Below are positions 5,824-13,876 of a DNA stretch of 14,165 bases, one piece after another (within the stretch, counting starts at the first letter, position 1; every line of letters begins with the position of its first letter). Under the pieces are notes generated by a model. That model made no database searches. It saw nothing but the letters and a program-made list of their open reading frames with translations, and was not told the DNA's origin. This DNA comes from Candidatus Brocadia sp. (GTDB taxonomy: Bacteria > Planctomycetota > Brocadiia > Brocadiales > Brocadiaceae), in assembly GCA_030837935.1 (NCBI GenBank), contig JAUQXU010000038.1, positions 1 to 14,165 on the forward strand. The letters are read 5' to 3'. The position numbers and the translations under genes were made by a program.

Positions 5824-7095
5824 TTAATGTATCAATTGGTTGTTCTCCATAACTACCCTGCCTCTCTTTATCGTCATTGTAACATGATTTATACCAAAAT
5901 AATAAGGCAATTCATTGTAATGCCGAACATCGAGAATTATCATGTCTGCTTGTTTTCCTGGTTCTATGCTTCCAAGCCGATGTGCCATGCCTATAGCGTG
6001 TGCTGCGTTTATCGTCGCAGCATTAATTGCCTGGACAGGCGTCATACCCATCTTGATGCACGCCAGTGTGATGATCGTCTGCATGTTTTCGCATGGACAT
6101 GTACCAGGATTAAAATCAGTTGCCAGTGCAACGGGCAAACCGTTTTCTATCATTTTTTGTGCTGGTGCATAGGTGTCTTTCATGAGAAAAAATGGTACCC
6201 CGGGTAACAGAACGCAAATAACGTTACTCTCTTTTAGCCTTACTATATCACGATGTTTGATATTGTCAAGATGATCCGCTGATACCGCTTCCAATTGAAT
6301 GGCTAATGATACACCGCCAATATCCTTAAATTCATTTGTGTGTATCTTTAATCTAAAGCCTAACGACTTTGCTGTTTTAAGAACTCTTTCCGATTGTTTT
6401 ATGCTGAAAGCACCCACATCACAAAAAGTGTCGCAGAAAGTTGCGTAAGGTTTTACCTTTGGCAATACATTGCATACCAACTTAATATAGGTGCCGGGAT
6501 CGTTTTTATATTCCGGCGGAATCATATGAGCGCCTAAAAAAGTAGCTACGATATCCATGGAATGTGTTTTTTGTAAATGGTGTATGACTTTAAGGATTTT
6601 TAGTTCGGTGTTTATGTCGAGTCCGTATCCGCTCTTAATTTCCGCTGTGGTTGTGCCATGTAAAAGCATAGTGTCGAGATATTTCCTTGACGTCTCTGCA
6701 AGTTTTTGAAATTTTAGTTTACGCGTGTGTTCAACGGTATTTACTATTCCTCCACCCTTTTTAAGAATTTCCAAATAGGTCTCTCCCTGAATACGCTGGA
6801 CAAACTCACCGGTACGATTCCCGCCAAAAACGGCATGAGTATGGCTATCCACAAAACCAGGTAAGGCAACTCTTCCTGTTGCATCAATGATTTTTGTGTT
6901 TGCAGTGGCATACTTTTTTTTTAGTCTTTTCGTTGTGCCTATATCAATAAAATTTCCATCCTTTATGAGAACAGCTCCATCCCGGATAATTCCAATTTCA
7001 TCCATACCATGGAAAGTTTTAGGTTTATGGGATGCGCCTGTAACCGTTACCAATTGCCCAATGTTTTGTATGAATAAATCAGGTAACATGTTCAC
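5824..7095 (-). CDS. hutI: Imidazolonepropionase
   Basis: This 423-residue amidohydrolase should open 4-imidazolone-5-propanoate to N-formimino-L-glutamate, the third step of histidine breakdown. Metal ligands are in place: H85 and H87 in DSHTHAVFGGNR, H252 in KIHTNEF and D327 in ATDFNPGTCP, with catalytic E255 and H275 (ADHLDN). The GGGIVNTV region at 114-121 and SGYGLD at 155-160 are also characteristic. Length is normal. GTG 7095 is preferred because AAGGA, overlapping the mobA stop codon, is about 5 nt upstream; ATG 7089 is two codons in. It lies 8 nt after mobA, implying co-transcription. No hutH, hutU or hutG gene is present in the window, so its pathway partners are not visible. Confidence 0.92.
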   Translation of the reverse strand: MNMLPDLFIQNIGQLVTVTGASHKPKTFHGMDEIGIIRDGAVLIKDGNFIDIGTTKRLKKKYATANTKIIDATGRVALPGFVDSHTHAVFGGNRTGEFVQRIQGETYLEILKKGGGIVNTVEHTRKLKFQKLAETSRKYLDTMLLHGTTTAEIKSGYGLDINTELKILKVIHHLQKTHSMDIVATFLGAHMIPPEYKNDPGTYIKLVCNVLPKVKPYATFCDTFCDVGAFSIKQSERVLKTAKSLGFRLKIHTNEFKDIGGVSLAIQLEAVSADHLDNIKHRDIVRLKESNVICVLLPGVPFFLMKDTYAPAQKMIENGLPVALATDFNPGTCPCENMQTIITLACIKMGMTPVQAINAATINAAHAIGMAHRLGSIEPGKQADMIILDVRHYNELPYYFGINHVTMTIKRGRVVMENNQLIH

Positions 7096-7103
7096 GATTT
7101 TCC

Positions 7104-7688
7104 TTAATTGGGTCTCTCGTTATCACAATAATTTTCGTATTCTTCCGGGGTGTTCAGATTGATAAGGGATTGTGCAGGTTGATTCAATTCCTTGAATTCC
7201 TGTTCATCAACAATCCTTACTTTTACTTCCGGAAAGAAGTCAATAATTCGCAATCTTCCTTCGTTAAGACAACGATACATTGGTTGTATGCAATTCTTGG
7301 AATAAAAGGCATGCAGGGGTTCCAGTCCGCGGCTCGTTTTGGGAACAACGACATCGTAGTTGTCGATCTGTTCTTTGAGATACATGATTACCTTTTCTTG
7401 AATAAAAGGCATATCACAGGCTATTATGAAGGCATGAGAACTCGTAGCGCGTACGAGTCCTGCGCAAATACCACTGAGCGGGCCTTTCTCTGGTATTACG
7501 TCAGACACGATGGGTAGGTTTAGATGTGCATAGATACCGGCATCGTTTGTCGACAAAATAATTTCATTAAAGATTTTACTTAATCTTTTTATTTGATGTT
7601 CAATGAATGTTGTGTTTCCATACTTAAGGAAGGCTTTATTAAAACCCATCCTTCGGCTTTTGCCACCTACCAGTATAATTGCTGTCAC
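7104..7688 (-). CDS. mobA: Molybdenum cofactor guanylyltransferase
   Basis: This 194-residue cytoplasmic nucleotidyltransferase transfers GMP from GTP to molybdopterin, making the MGD cofactor used by DMSO-reductase-family enzymes such as nitrate/nitrite oxidoreductases and formate dehydrogenases. Seen are the N-terminal GTP loop LVGGKSRRMGFNKA (6-19), SDVIPEKGPLSGI (62-74), the Mg-binding D92 in ACDMPF and the C-terminal NLNTPEEY. The usual D-K-A of the loop reads N-K-A here (N17), a mild variation. Length matches the family. The start is a GTG with GGGAG 7 nt upstream. It shares an intergenic region with the divergent parvulin gene and is followed at 8 nt by hutI. A MobA domain without MobB is common. 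Confidence 0.9.
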   Translation of the reverse strand: MTAIILVGGKSRRMGFNKAFLKYGNTTFIEHQIKRLSKIFNEIILSTNDAGIYAHLNLPIVSDVIPEKGPLSGICAGLVRATSSHAFIIACDMPFIQEKVIMYLKEQIDNYDVVVPKTSRGLEPLHAFYSKNCIQPMYRCLNEGRLRIIDFFPEVKVRIVDEQEFKELNQPAQSLINLNTPEEYENYCDNERPN

Positions 7689-7722
7689 TTCATGTCTCCC
7701 GCATGCATCAGGTCAAAAAACA

Positions 7723-7752
7723 TTGACACCTTAATTTTAACTGTGATATAAT
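7723..7752 (+). promoter_or_regulatory. Consensus sigma70 promoter for the parvulin gene
   Basis: TTGACA (7723-7728) and TATAAT (7747-7752) are both perfect consensus hexamers, 18 nt apart. The predicted start is near 7759, giving a leader of about 48 nt. Confidence 0.85.
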
Positions 7753-7762
7753 CAAAAATCAA
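7734..7762 (-). promoter_or_regulatory. Promoter for mobA-hutI, interleaved with the parvulin promoter
   Basis: On the minus strand, TTGATT (7757-7762), a 17-nt spacer and TAAAAT (7734-7739) match well. It occupies nearly the same DNA as the plus-strand promoter at 7723-7752, so the two could not be bound by polymerase together. Confidence 0.55.
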
Positions 7763-7806
7763 ATTTATAGATATTTATATTCACTTTTAGCCCTCGTTTA
7801 CACAAA

Positions 7807-8775
7807 ATGGTTACAAAAATGAAAACTTCTATAGGTGTTTCTCTTATTCCCCTGGTAATTAGTATAGAGATGTTTTTAATTCAAACAACCTTTGGAGAAG
7901 GAACGAAAGCCCCTAAGTCAGCAAAGACAGAACCACAGATAGTTACCGATAAGAATATTGTGGCAATTGTAAATGGGCAAAAAATTGCAAAGCAGGAACT
8001 TTATAACTTATTAATTGATACCTACGGGGAAGATGCATTAGATGTGCTTATTCGAAGAACACTGATCTATCAAATGGCCGAAAAAGAGGGGATCAAAGCT
8101 ACAAGCACAGAGGTAGAACAGAAGTTAAAGGCCTTTGTTGACAATGAAATTGATGGTTTAATGCGGACGTATCGGATAAAAGACAAGGCAGACCTTGAAA
8201 AAGAATTAGCTAAGGCAGGTAGTAGTCTCGCGCAATTAGAAGAGAAAATGTCCAAAAAGATGAAAAAGCAGGCAGAGGTTGAACTTCTTGCCGAAAAGCT
8301 TATGACAAAGACGATTGTCATCACAGAGGAAGAATTGCAAAAGGCATACGATCAGGAGTATGGTGAAAAAATTGAGGCTGGCCAGATTGTCTTTAGAACT
8401 CGCAGAGAGGCTGAAGATGCACTGAAAAAATTACAGTCCGGTGCTGATTTTGCCACCCTTGCGAAAAATGAATCCATCGATCGCGTTTCTGCAGCCCGAG
8501 GGGGAAAAATGCAATCTTTTAGTCCGAAGAATGGCATTGGTTTAGAAGTGGCACACTTAAAGACAGGTGAACTCAGTGGCATTATCAAAACAGACTATGG
8601 CTATCATATTATTAAAATTACTGACAGAAAACCACCGAGTAATAAAAGCTTCAAGTCTGTAAAGGGAGAATTGGAAAAGATCGTTAGAAATCAACAATAC
8701 AAAGAGAGAATAGGTCCTTGGCTGATTAGCCTGATAGAAAATGCATCAGTTACGAAGAATCTAGTTAATGATTAA
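7807..8775 (+). CDS. Parvulin-type peptidyl-prolyl isomerase (SurA/PrsA-like)
   Basis: This 322-residue exported foldase has three parts. A signal or anchor segment ends near residue 30. A SurA-N-like helical chaperone domain spans about 49-170 (IVAIVNGQKIAKQELYNLL onward). One parvulin domain spans about 189-275, including GADFATLAKNESID, ARGGKMQSFSP and TDYGYHIIKI. Such proteins isomerise prolyl bonds and chaperone outer-membrane or secreted proteins in the periplasm. A single parvulin domain fits PrsA/PpiD-like members better than two-domain SurA. No SD is visible at ATG 7807 or at the in-frame ATG 7819, and the latter would give a slightly shorter signal peptide. A consensus promoter precedes it, so it is likely well expressed. 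Confidence 0.87.
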   Translation: MVTKMKTSIGVSLIPLVISIEMFLIQTTFGEGTKAPKSAKTEPQIVTDKNIVAIVNGQKIAKQELYNLLIDTYGEDALDVLIRRTLIYQMAEKEGIKATSTEVEQKLKAFVDNEIDGLMRTYRIKDKADLEKELAKAGSSLAQLEEKMSKKMKKQAEVELLAEKLMTKTIVITEEELQKAYDQEYGEKIEAGQIVFRTRREAEDALKKLQSGADFATLAKNESIDRVSAARGGKMQSFSPKNGIGLEVAHLKTGELSGIIKTDYGYHIIKITDRKPPSNKSFKSVKGELEKIVRNQQYKERIGPWLISLIENASVTKNLVND

Positions 8776-8864
8776 TTTTCAAATACTTGTTATCCATGCA
8801 ATGACCTGAACATTCCGAAAGTTCTTTAATAAATTATACCTTTGATGTTATAGAAAAAAATCCA

Positions 8865-10061
8865 ATGCCTGAAGAGTTTGTTATTAATGTTGCTCAAAGA
8901 GTTAAACAGCTGCCACCTTACCTATTTGGGCGGTTAAATGCCTTAAAATATGAAAAACGAAGAAATAATGTTGATGTAATTGATCTCGGTATGGGGAATC
9001 CGAATGACCCTACACCCCAACCGGTCATTCAGAAGTTATGCGAAGCAGTCAGGGATCCAAGGAATCACAGATATACCGTTTCTGCCAACGGGATTTATAA
9101 TCTCAGGCGAGAGGTTGCTAAATATTATGAAAAGCAGTTTCGTGTAAACCTTGACACGGAAGAAGTAGTTTGTACTATTGGCTCAAAAGAGGGGCTCTCT
9201 CATCTCTGTTTAGGATTATTGGAAACAGGCGATACGGTTGTAGTCCCTAATCCTGCCTTTCCTATTCACATCCATGCTGTAAATCTTGCCGGCGGTAATG
9301 TAATTAGTGTGCCACTCACCGAGGACGAGAAGTTTTTGCCAAACTTGATCAATACAGCTAAGAATCTTACTCCTCTGCCGAAGATAATCATTTTAAATTT
9401 TCCGCACAATCCTACTGCCGCTACTATTGAATTGAGCTTCTTTGAAGAGATCGTACCATTTGCAAGACGGCATAATATTATCATTGTCCATGATTTTGCC
9501 TATTGTGGGATTGCATTTGATGGTTACAGGCCGCCTAGTTTTTTACAGGTCAAAGGCGCCAAGGAAGTTGGTGTAGAATTTAATACCATGTCTAAATCTT
9601 TTAACATGGCTGGCTGGAGGGTGGGGTTTTGCGTAGGAAACAAAGAGATTGTCAATACGCTGGCAAAAGTCAAGGGGTATTATGATTACGGTATCTTTCA
9701 GCCTGTGCAAATTGCCTCAATCATTGCACTCCGGGAATGTGACAAATATACCAAGGAGCAGGCGCAAATTTATCAGAATAGAAGGGATGTTCTTTGTGAC
9801 GGACTGAACCGTATCGGTTGGAATGTTAAAAAACCAAGGGCGTCTATGTTTGTATGGGCTCCCATCCCTGAAAAATGGCGGTCGATGGGCTCGGTGGATT
9901 TTGCATATAAACTTATGAATGAAGCTGAAGTGTCCGTTGCCCCTGGTGCAGCCTTTGGTGAACATGGCGAGGGGTATTTAAGGTTAGCAATTGTAGAGAA
10001 TGAGCTTCGTCTCAAACAAGCTGTTCGCCAGATTGACCGTGCATTGAGAGATAACCGCTGA
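8865..10061 (+). CDS. alaC: AlaC-type alanine aminotransferase (class I/II)
   Basis: This 398-residue fold-type I PLP enzyme closely resembles E. coli AlaC in its block pattern: RVKQLPPYLFGRL, DLGMGNPNDPTP, TIGSKEGLSHL, VPNPAFPIHIH and MSKSFNMAGWRVGF. The Schiff-base lysine is K244. N182, D210, Y213 and R252 contact the cofactor and R373 the substrate carboxylate. The expected reaction is glutamate + pyruvate to alanine + 2-oxoglutarate. LL-diaminopimelate aminotransferase (DapL) is a related alternative that sequence alone cannot exclude. No strong SD or promoter was found in the 89-nt gap upstream. The stop is only 4 nt before rnfC, so the two are probably co-transcribed, an unexpected pairing with an electron-transport complex. 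Confidence 0.87.
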   Translation: MPEEFVINVAQRVKQLPPYLFGRLNALKYEKRRNNVDVIDLGMGNPNDPTPQPVIQKLCEAVRDPRNHRYTVSANGIYNLRREVAKYYEKQFRVNLDTEEVVCTIGSKEGLSHLCLGLLETGDTVVVPNPAFPIHIHAVNLAGGNVISVPLTEDEKFLPNLINTAKNLTPLPKIIILNFPHNPTAATIELSFFEEIVPFARRHNIIIVHDFAYCGIAFDGYRPPSFLQVKGAKEVGVEFNTMSKSFNMAGWRVGFCVGNKEIVNTLAKVKGYYDYGIFQPVQIASIIALRECDKYTKEQAQIYQNRRDVLCDGLNRIGWNVKKPRASMFVWAPIPEKWRSMGSVDFAYKLMNEAEVSVAPGAAFGEHGEGYLRLAIVENELRLKQAVRQIDRALRDNR

Positions 10062-10065
10062 ACAT

Positions 10066-11406
10066 ATGATAACGCTTGTTAAATCAAAACTAAAAACTTT
10101 TGTCGGCGGTATACATCCAAGAGAGGATGGGAAAATTCTTACACAAGGTAAGAAAGAGTCTCCTCTCCTATCCCCAAAAACTGTGTATTTGTTTATGAGC
10201 CAGCATATCGGTGCCCCAGCTAGCCCGATTGTTAAAAAAGGGGACGTTGTCAAAAAAGGACAATTGGTTGGTAGTGCGCAAGGCTTTGTCTCTGCAAACG
10301 TACATGCCTCCGTCTCTGGTAAAGTCATGGATGTTGTGCCATGGCCACACCCTATCACCGGCGTAAAGTCTCCTGCCGTTGTTATAGAAAATTGCGGGGA
10401 GGATTCGTGGACAGAAGGTACGAATGTAGCTTCGGATATTGATCTCATATCTCCTGAAGAGATTAGGCTCCGTATCCAATCAGCAGGTATTGTGGGCTTG
10501 GGAGGTGCAACATTCCCCACTCATGTAAAACTTACCCCACCTAAAGATAAGGTAATAGAGACGGTTGTTATGAACGGAGCAGAATGTGAACCATATCTTA
10601 CGTGTGATTATCGGCTTATGTTGGAAAAACCTCATGAAATTATCCAGGGCTTGAAGCTGGTTATGAAGTGTATTGGATGTAAGAAGGCACATATTGGCAT
10701 TGAGGCGAATATGAGCGATGTTTATGACCTTTTCAAGAATATGGTGCTGAATGACCCTGATATCAAGATAGACCTTATGGAGGTAAAATATCCACAAGGC
10801 GCTGAGCATCAACTTATCAAGGCATTGTTAAACAGAGAATTTAAACCGACACAATTACCTTTAGAGGTAGGGGCTATTGTAATTAATGTTGGGACGGCCT
10901 TTGCCGTGTATGAAGCGGTAAAATTTAAAAAACCATTAATTGAAAGAATGGTTACCGTTACAGGAAATGGTGTAGAAAATCCACAAAATTTTTTAGTGCG
11001 TTTAGGTACCCCAATTAAGCAATTATTAGAAGAGGCAAAGGTTAAGGCAAACATTAATAAGGTTATCTTTGGCGGTCCCATGATGGGCATTGCGCAAGGT
11101 AATATTGAATCAGCTGTTACTATCAAGGGGACAGGGGGTATTCTTGTATTAACCGACGCCCAAAAGTGGGAATCTCACGCCTGTATCCGATGCGGGCGTT
11201 GTATCGATAGCTGTCCTTATGGACTTAATCCCAGTGAGTTGAGTATCTTGTGCGAAGCAAAAGAGTTTAATCTGGCGCTTGACAATAACGTTATGGAGTG
11301 TAAAGAGTGTGGTTGTTGCAGTTATATTTGTCCGGCGAAAAGACCTATTGTTCATCTCATTAAATTTGCAAAAGCTGATATAGCCAAACGAAAGGCAAAG
11401 GTATAG
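10066..11406 (+). CDS. rnfC: Electron transport complex subunit RnfC
   Basis: This 446-residue subunit is the NADH/FMN- and 4Fe-4S-binding arm of the ion-pumping ferredoxin:NAD+ oxidoreductase, at the cytoplasmic face of the membrane. The N-terminus (GGIHPREDGK, 14-23) and barrel-sandwich part are typical. GLGGATFPTHVKL (144-156) and NGAECEPYLTCDYRLM (170-185) form the Complex I 51-kDa-like NADH/FMN site. Two 4Fe-4S motifs are complete: C373, C376, C379, C383 and C412, C415, C418, C422. The ferredoxin-like end distinguishes it from NqrA. Length is at the short end of the family, with no long C-terminal repeat extension as in E. coli RsxC. The SD is weak, suggesting coupling to alaC, which ends 4 nt upstream. 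Confidence 0.94.
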   Translation: MITLVKSKLKTFVGGIHPREDGKILTQGKKESPLLSPKTVYLFMSQHIGAPASPIVKKGDVVKKGQLVGSAQGFVSANVHASVSGKVMDVVPWPHPITGVKSPAVVIENCGEDSWTEGTNVASDIDLISPEEIRLRIQSAGIVGLGGATFPTHVKLTPPKDKVIETVVMNGAECEPYLTCDYRLMLEKPHEIIQGLKLVMKCIGCKKAHIGIEANMSDVYDLFKNMVLNDPDIKIDLMEVKYPQGAEHQLIKALLNREFKPTQLPLEVGAIVINVGTAFAVYEAVKFKKPLIERMVTVTGNGVENPQNFLVRLGTPIKQLLEEAKVKANINKVIFGGPMMGIAQGNIESAVTIKGTGGILVLTDAQKWESHACIRCGRCIDSCPYGLNPSELSILCEAKEFNLALDNNVMECKECGCCSYICPAKRPIVHLIKFAKADIAKRKAKV

Positions 11407-11461
11407 AGAATGATTCCACGGATAGTGTTTGAATGTATCACTAACTAGTGCAGCAGAGCCG

Positions 11462-11501
11462 CAACCAAAGCCCCCTTACCAAAGGGAGAACAAGGTGGTT
11501 G
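11462..11501. repeat. Palindromic element in the rnfC-rnfD gap
   Basis: CCCTT (11473-11477) and AAGGG (11482-11486) form an inner hairpin, enclosed by CAACCA (11462-11467) and TGGTTG (11496-11501). The run CCCCCTTACCAAAGGGAG resembles CCCCCTT/AAGGGGG interspersed repeats seen in some bacterial genomes. Just upstream, TAGTG/CACTA/TAGTG (11423-11450) allows two exclusive small hairpins. TATAAT at 11505-11510 lacks a -35. The element splits an otherwise tight operon. Confidence 0.5.
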
Positions 11502-11538
11502 TACTATAATCGTATGTGAAATTTCCTGAAAAACCGTG

Positions 11539-12591
11539 ATGAGCTATGAAAAAAATTCCATGTCGAAACAAATTCAAAGTAATAACAATTTAATTATTAG
11601 TGTTTCACCTCACATATATGATGTGGAAAATATTCCCAGGATTATGTGGGCTGTTGTATTTTCTCTGGTTCCTGTTGGTATTGCGGGAGTTTTTACCTTT
11701 GGATATTATGGTTTCTTCGTTGTCTTTATCAGCAGTATAACAGCCGTTATTACTGAAATGGGTATTTTGCTGTTGCGGAAAAAACCAGTTGTGAATACCA
11801 TCAAAGACGGCAGTGCTGTGGTTACAGGGATTTTATTGGCATACACTTTACCGCCAAGCGCTCCATGGTACGTTTCTGTAGTAGGTTCTTTCTTTGCAAT
11901 TGCTATTGTAAAACATGCCTTTGGTGGTTTAGGAAGTAATATTTGGAATCCTGCCCTGGCAGCACGAGCATTCTTACAGGTGGCTTATCCTGCCTCTATC
12001 AACTCAGATTGGCGTGTCTTGCACCATGGAATTGGCAATCTCGTTCATAATATTACCAAGACAGACCCCGGAGGTAAACTGATAGATGCTATAACGAGGG
12101 CAACACCACTGGCAAAAGAGGCAGGGGCAGAAACATACCGTCTCACTCAGTTGTTTGTAGGAAACATTCCTGGGTGTATTGGAGAGACCTCTGTGATCGC
12201 TTTACTGCTGGGCGGCGCTTATTTGATGTATAAGCGTTATATCCGCTGGTACGTTCCGCTTTATTATATAGCAACGGTATTTGTCATGGTTTTAATTTTG
12301 CCTCCACAAATAGTAACCCCATGGGCCAATAATCCATTTTATCATATTTTTTCGGGAGGGTTGTTCTTGGGGGCATTCTTTATGGCTACCGATATGGTTA
12401 CATCGCCTCTAACAAAAATGGGACTCGTCATCTTTGCTGTCGGTGCTGGTGTGCTAACGGCACTGATTCGTTTCTACTCCGGGTATCCGGAAGGTGTATG
12501 CTATTCCATATTGCTTATGAACACGGCAACACCCCTTATCGACCGATTTACGAAGCCGAGACTTTATGGAACCAGGGTGAAGAAGATTTAA
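11539..12591 (+). CDS. rnfD: Electron transport complex subunit RnfD
   Basis: This 350-residue polytopic inner-membrane subunit of Rnf carries covalent FMN and lies on the ion-translocating electron path. It is hydrophobic, with many membrane spans (for example about 36-80, 94-127, 219-258 and 272-310). Family motifs include VNTIKDGSAVVTGILLAYTLPP, seen in pieces between residues 85 and 107, and GGLGSNIWNPALAARAF (129-145). The flavin-attachment region reads DAITRATPLA at about 183-192, with the acceptor threonine likely at the final T of that motif (T189 from ATG 11539). An Arg replaces the Gly/Ser usual in S/T-G-A-T. GTG 11536 and a later in-frame ATG (11560) are alternative starts, all without a clear SD. 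rnfG begins 1 nt after the stop. Confidence 0.93.
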   Translation: MSYEKNSMSKQIQSNNNLIISVSPHIYDVENIPRIMWAVVFSLVPVGIAGVFTFGYYGFFVVFISSITAVITEMGILLLRKKPVVNTIKDGSAVVTGILLAYTLPPSAPWYVSVVGSFFAIAIVKHAFGGLGSNIWNPALAARAFLQVAYPASINSDWRVLHHGIGNLVHNITKTDPGGKLIDAITRATPLAKEAGAETYRLTQLFVGNIPGCIGETSVIALLLGGAYLMYKRYIRWYVPLYYIATVFVMVLILPPQIVTPWANNPFYHIFSGGLFLGAFFMATDMVTSPLTKMGLVIFAVGAGVLTALIRFYSGYPEGVCYSILLMNTATPLIDRFTKPRLYGTRVKKI

Positions 12592-12592
12592 T

Positions 12593-13321
12593 ATGCAAAA
12601 GAAGGCGCAGTACACGATTACCCTGACTTTGGTTTCTCTTTTGGCCTCACTAGGCGTATCTTCGACTTTTTTGCTCACAAAAGATACGATTAAAAGAAAA
12701 GAATTGGCCATTCGTACAGAGGCATTGTACGTGGTACTTCCTGGGTTGGAAGGTTCTCCTGAGGAAATAACGACATCAAAGGTGACTGATCAGGATCGTG
12801 TCTATAAAGGGGCAAACAAGTCAGGTCAACTTATCGGTTATGCGGCATGCGGAGAGGCCCAGGGATATTCAAGTAAGATTAAGGTCATGGTGGGAATGGA
12901 TCCCAATCTTGAAAAGATTATCGGTATTAATATACTTGCGCAAAATGAGACTCCAGGGCTTGGTACAAAAATGACTGAGATTGAAAGCACTTCCACGTTG
13001 TGGAGTGTAGTCTTTGGTAAGGAACTGAAATCAATCGATTGGGACAGCGAAGAATTCTGGCAATTGCCAATGTTCAGGCAGCCTGAAAGAATAAAAAAAT
13101 TTGATTTGTTGAAAAAAGAGAAAAAGCCTCAGCCTTGGTTTCAAGAACAATTTAAACGTAAAACCTATAATCAGATGGTCGTATCAAAGGTAAAAGATGA
13201 CGAAAAGATTACGGCCATTACGGGAGCTACTATATCTACAAAGGCAGTAATAAATGCTGTGCAGAATGCCATTGATAAAATAAGACACATTGTTCAATCC
13301 CCAGCTTGGGAAATTAAATAA
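12593..13321 (+). CDS. rnfG: Electron transport complex subunit RnfG
   Basis: This 242-residue subunit has an N-terminal membrane helix (about 7-28) and an FMN-binding domain facing the periplasm. The covalent flavin motif is canonical: ITAITGATIST with acceptor T213. The substrate-like block IIGINILAQNETPGLGTKM at 109-127 and PWFQEQF at 181-187 are typical of RnfG/NqrC. Among relatives, NqrC is excluded by the Rnf neighbours and the ferredoxin motifs of RnfC. It starts 1 nt after rnfD, so translation is probably coupled. The usual next genes rnfE, rnfA and rnfB are not present; scpB follows after 27 nt. Confidence 0.93.
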   Translation: MQKKAQYTITLTLVSLLASLGVSSTFLLTKDTIKRKELAIRTEALYVVLPGLEGSPEEITTSKVTDQDRVYKGANKSGQLIGYAACGEAQGYSSKIKVMVGMDPNLEKIIGINILAQNETPGLGTKMTEIESTSTLWSVVFGKELKSIDWDSEEFWQLPMFRQPERIKKFDLLKKEKKPQPWFQEQFKRKTYNQMVVSKVKDDEKITAITGATISTKAVINAVQNAIDKIRHIVQSPAWEIK

Positions 13322-13348
13322 TTTTTAAGATCAACGGTATCGTGGTCT

Positions 13349-13876
13349 ATGAAAAGAATTGAAGAAATTAAACCCATCGTTGAATCCTTAGTATTTGCAT
13401 CAGAAGAACCTATTACCCTCCGTAAACTTACAGACATTATCGAAGGTGCTGATAGTGCTCAGATTCAAGAAGCCCTCTTGCAATTGAAGGTCGATTATGA
13501 TGCGCAGGGTAGGTCGTTCCAGATCGAAGAAATTGCCGGTGGTTATCAATTATTTACCAAGCCTGATTATTATGAATGGATAGCGAAGTTACGAAAAAAA
13601 TCAGGAGAAACAAAACTCTCGCAAGCAGCCCTGGAAACACTTGCTATAATTGCTTATAAACAACCCATCTTGCGGGCAAATCTGGAATCTATCCGTGGGG
13701 TTCAGTCAGGGCAGATAATCAGGTTGCTTATGGAGAAAGACCTTGTTAGGGTTGTAGGAAGGGACGAATCGTTAGGACATCCCTTGCTCTATGGCACTAC
13801 AAAAAAATTTCTTGAATATTTCGGGTTGAAGGATATAAAAGACCTGCCTAAGATTGAGGAGTTGGAAGCTCCATAA
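13349..13876 (+). CDS. scpB: Segregation and condensation protein B
   Basis: This 175-residue cytoplasmic protein is the kleisin-associated subunit of SMC-ScpAB condensin, which compacts and helps segregate the chromosome. It has the two winged-helix domains of ScpB, about residues 3-85 and 90-165. The hallmark block ALETLAIIAYKQPILRANLE starts at 94 and continues into IRGVQSGQIIRLL. HPLLYGTTKKFLEYFGL closes the second domain. Length is typical. No SD is visible. scpA, usually adjacent, is absent upstream and the next gene is nfi, so ScpA must be encoded elsewhere. It follows rnfG by 27 nt and may be read from the same transcript. Confidence 0.92.
   Translation: MKRIEEIKPIVESLVFASEEPITLRKLTDIIEGADSAQIQEALLQLKVDYDAQGRSFQIEEIAGGYQLFTKPDYYEWIAKLRKKSGETKLSQAALETLAIIAYKQPILRANLESIRGVQSGQIIRLLMEKDLVRVVGRDESLGHPLLYGTTKKFLEYFGLKDIKDLPKIEELEAP

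Noticed and set aside
5827..6207. 126-codon plus-strand frame
   Set aside because: Antisense shadow of hutI with no family features.
9984..10520. 178-codon minus-strand frame
   Set aside because: Antisense to the alaC end and rnfC start, both strongly supported.
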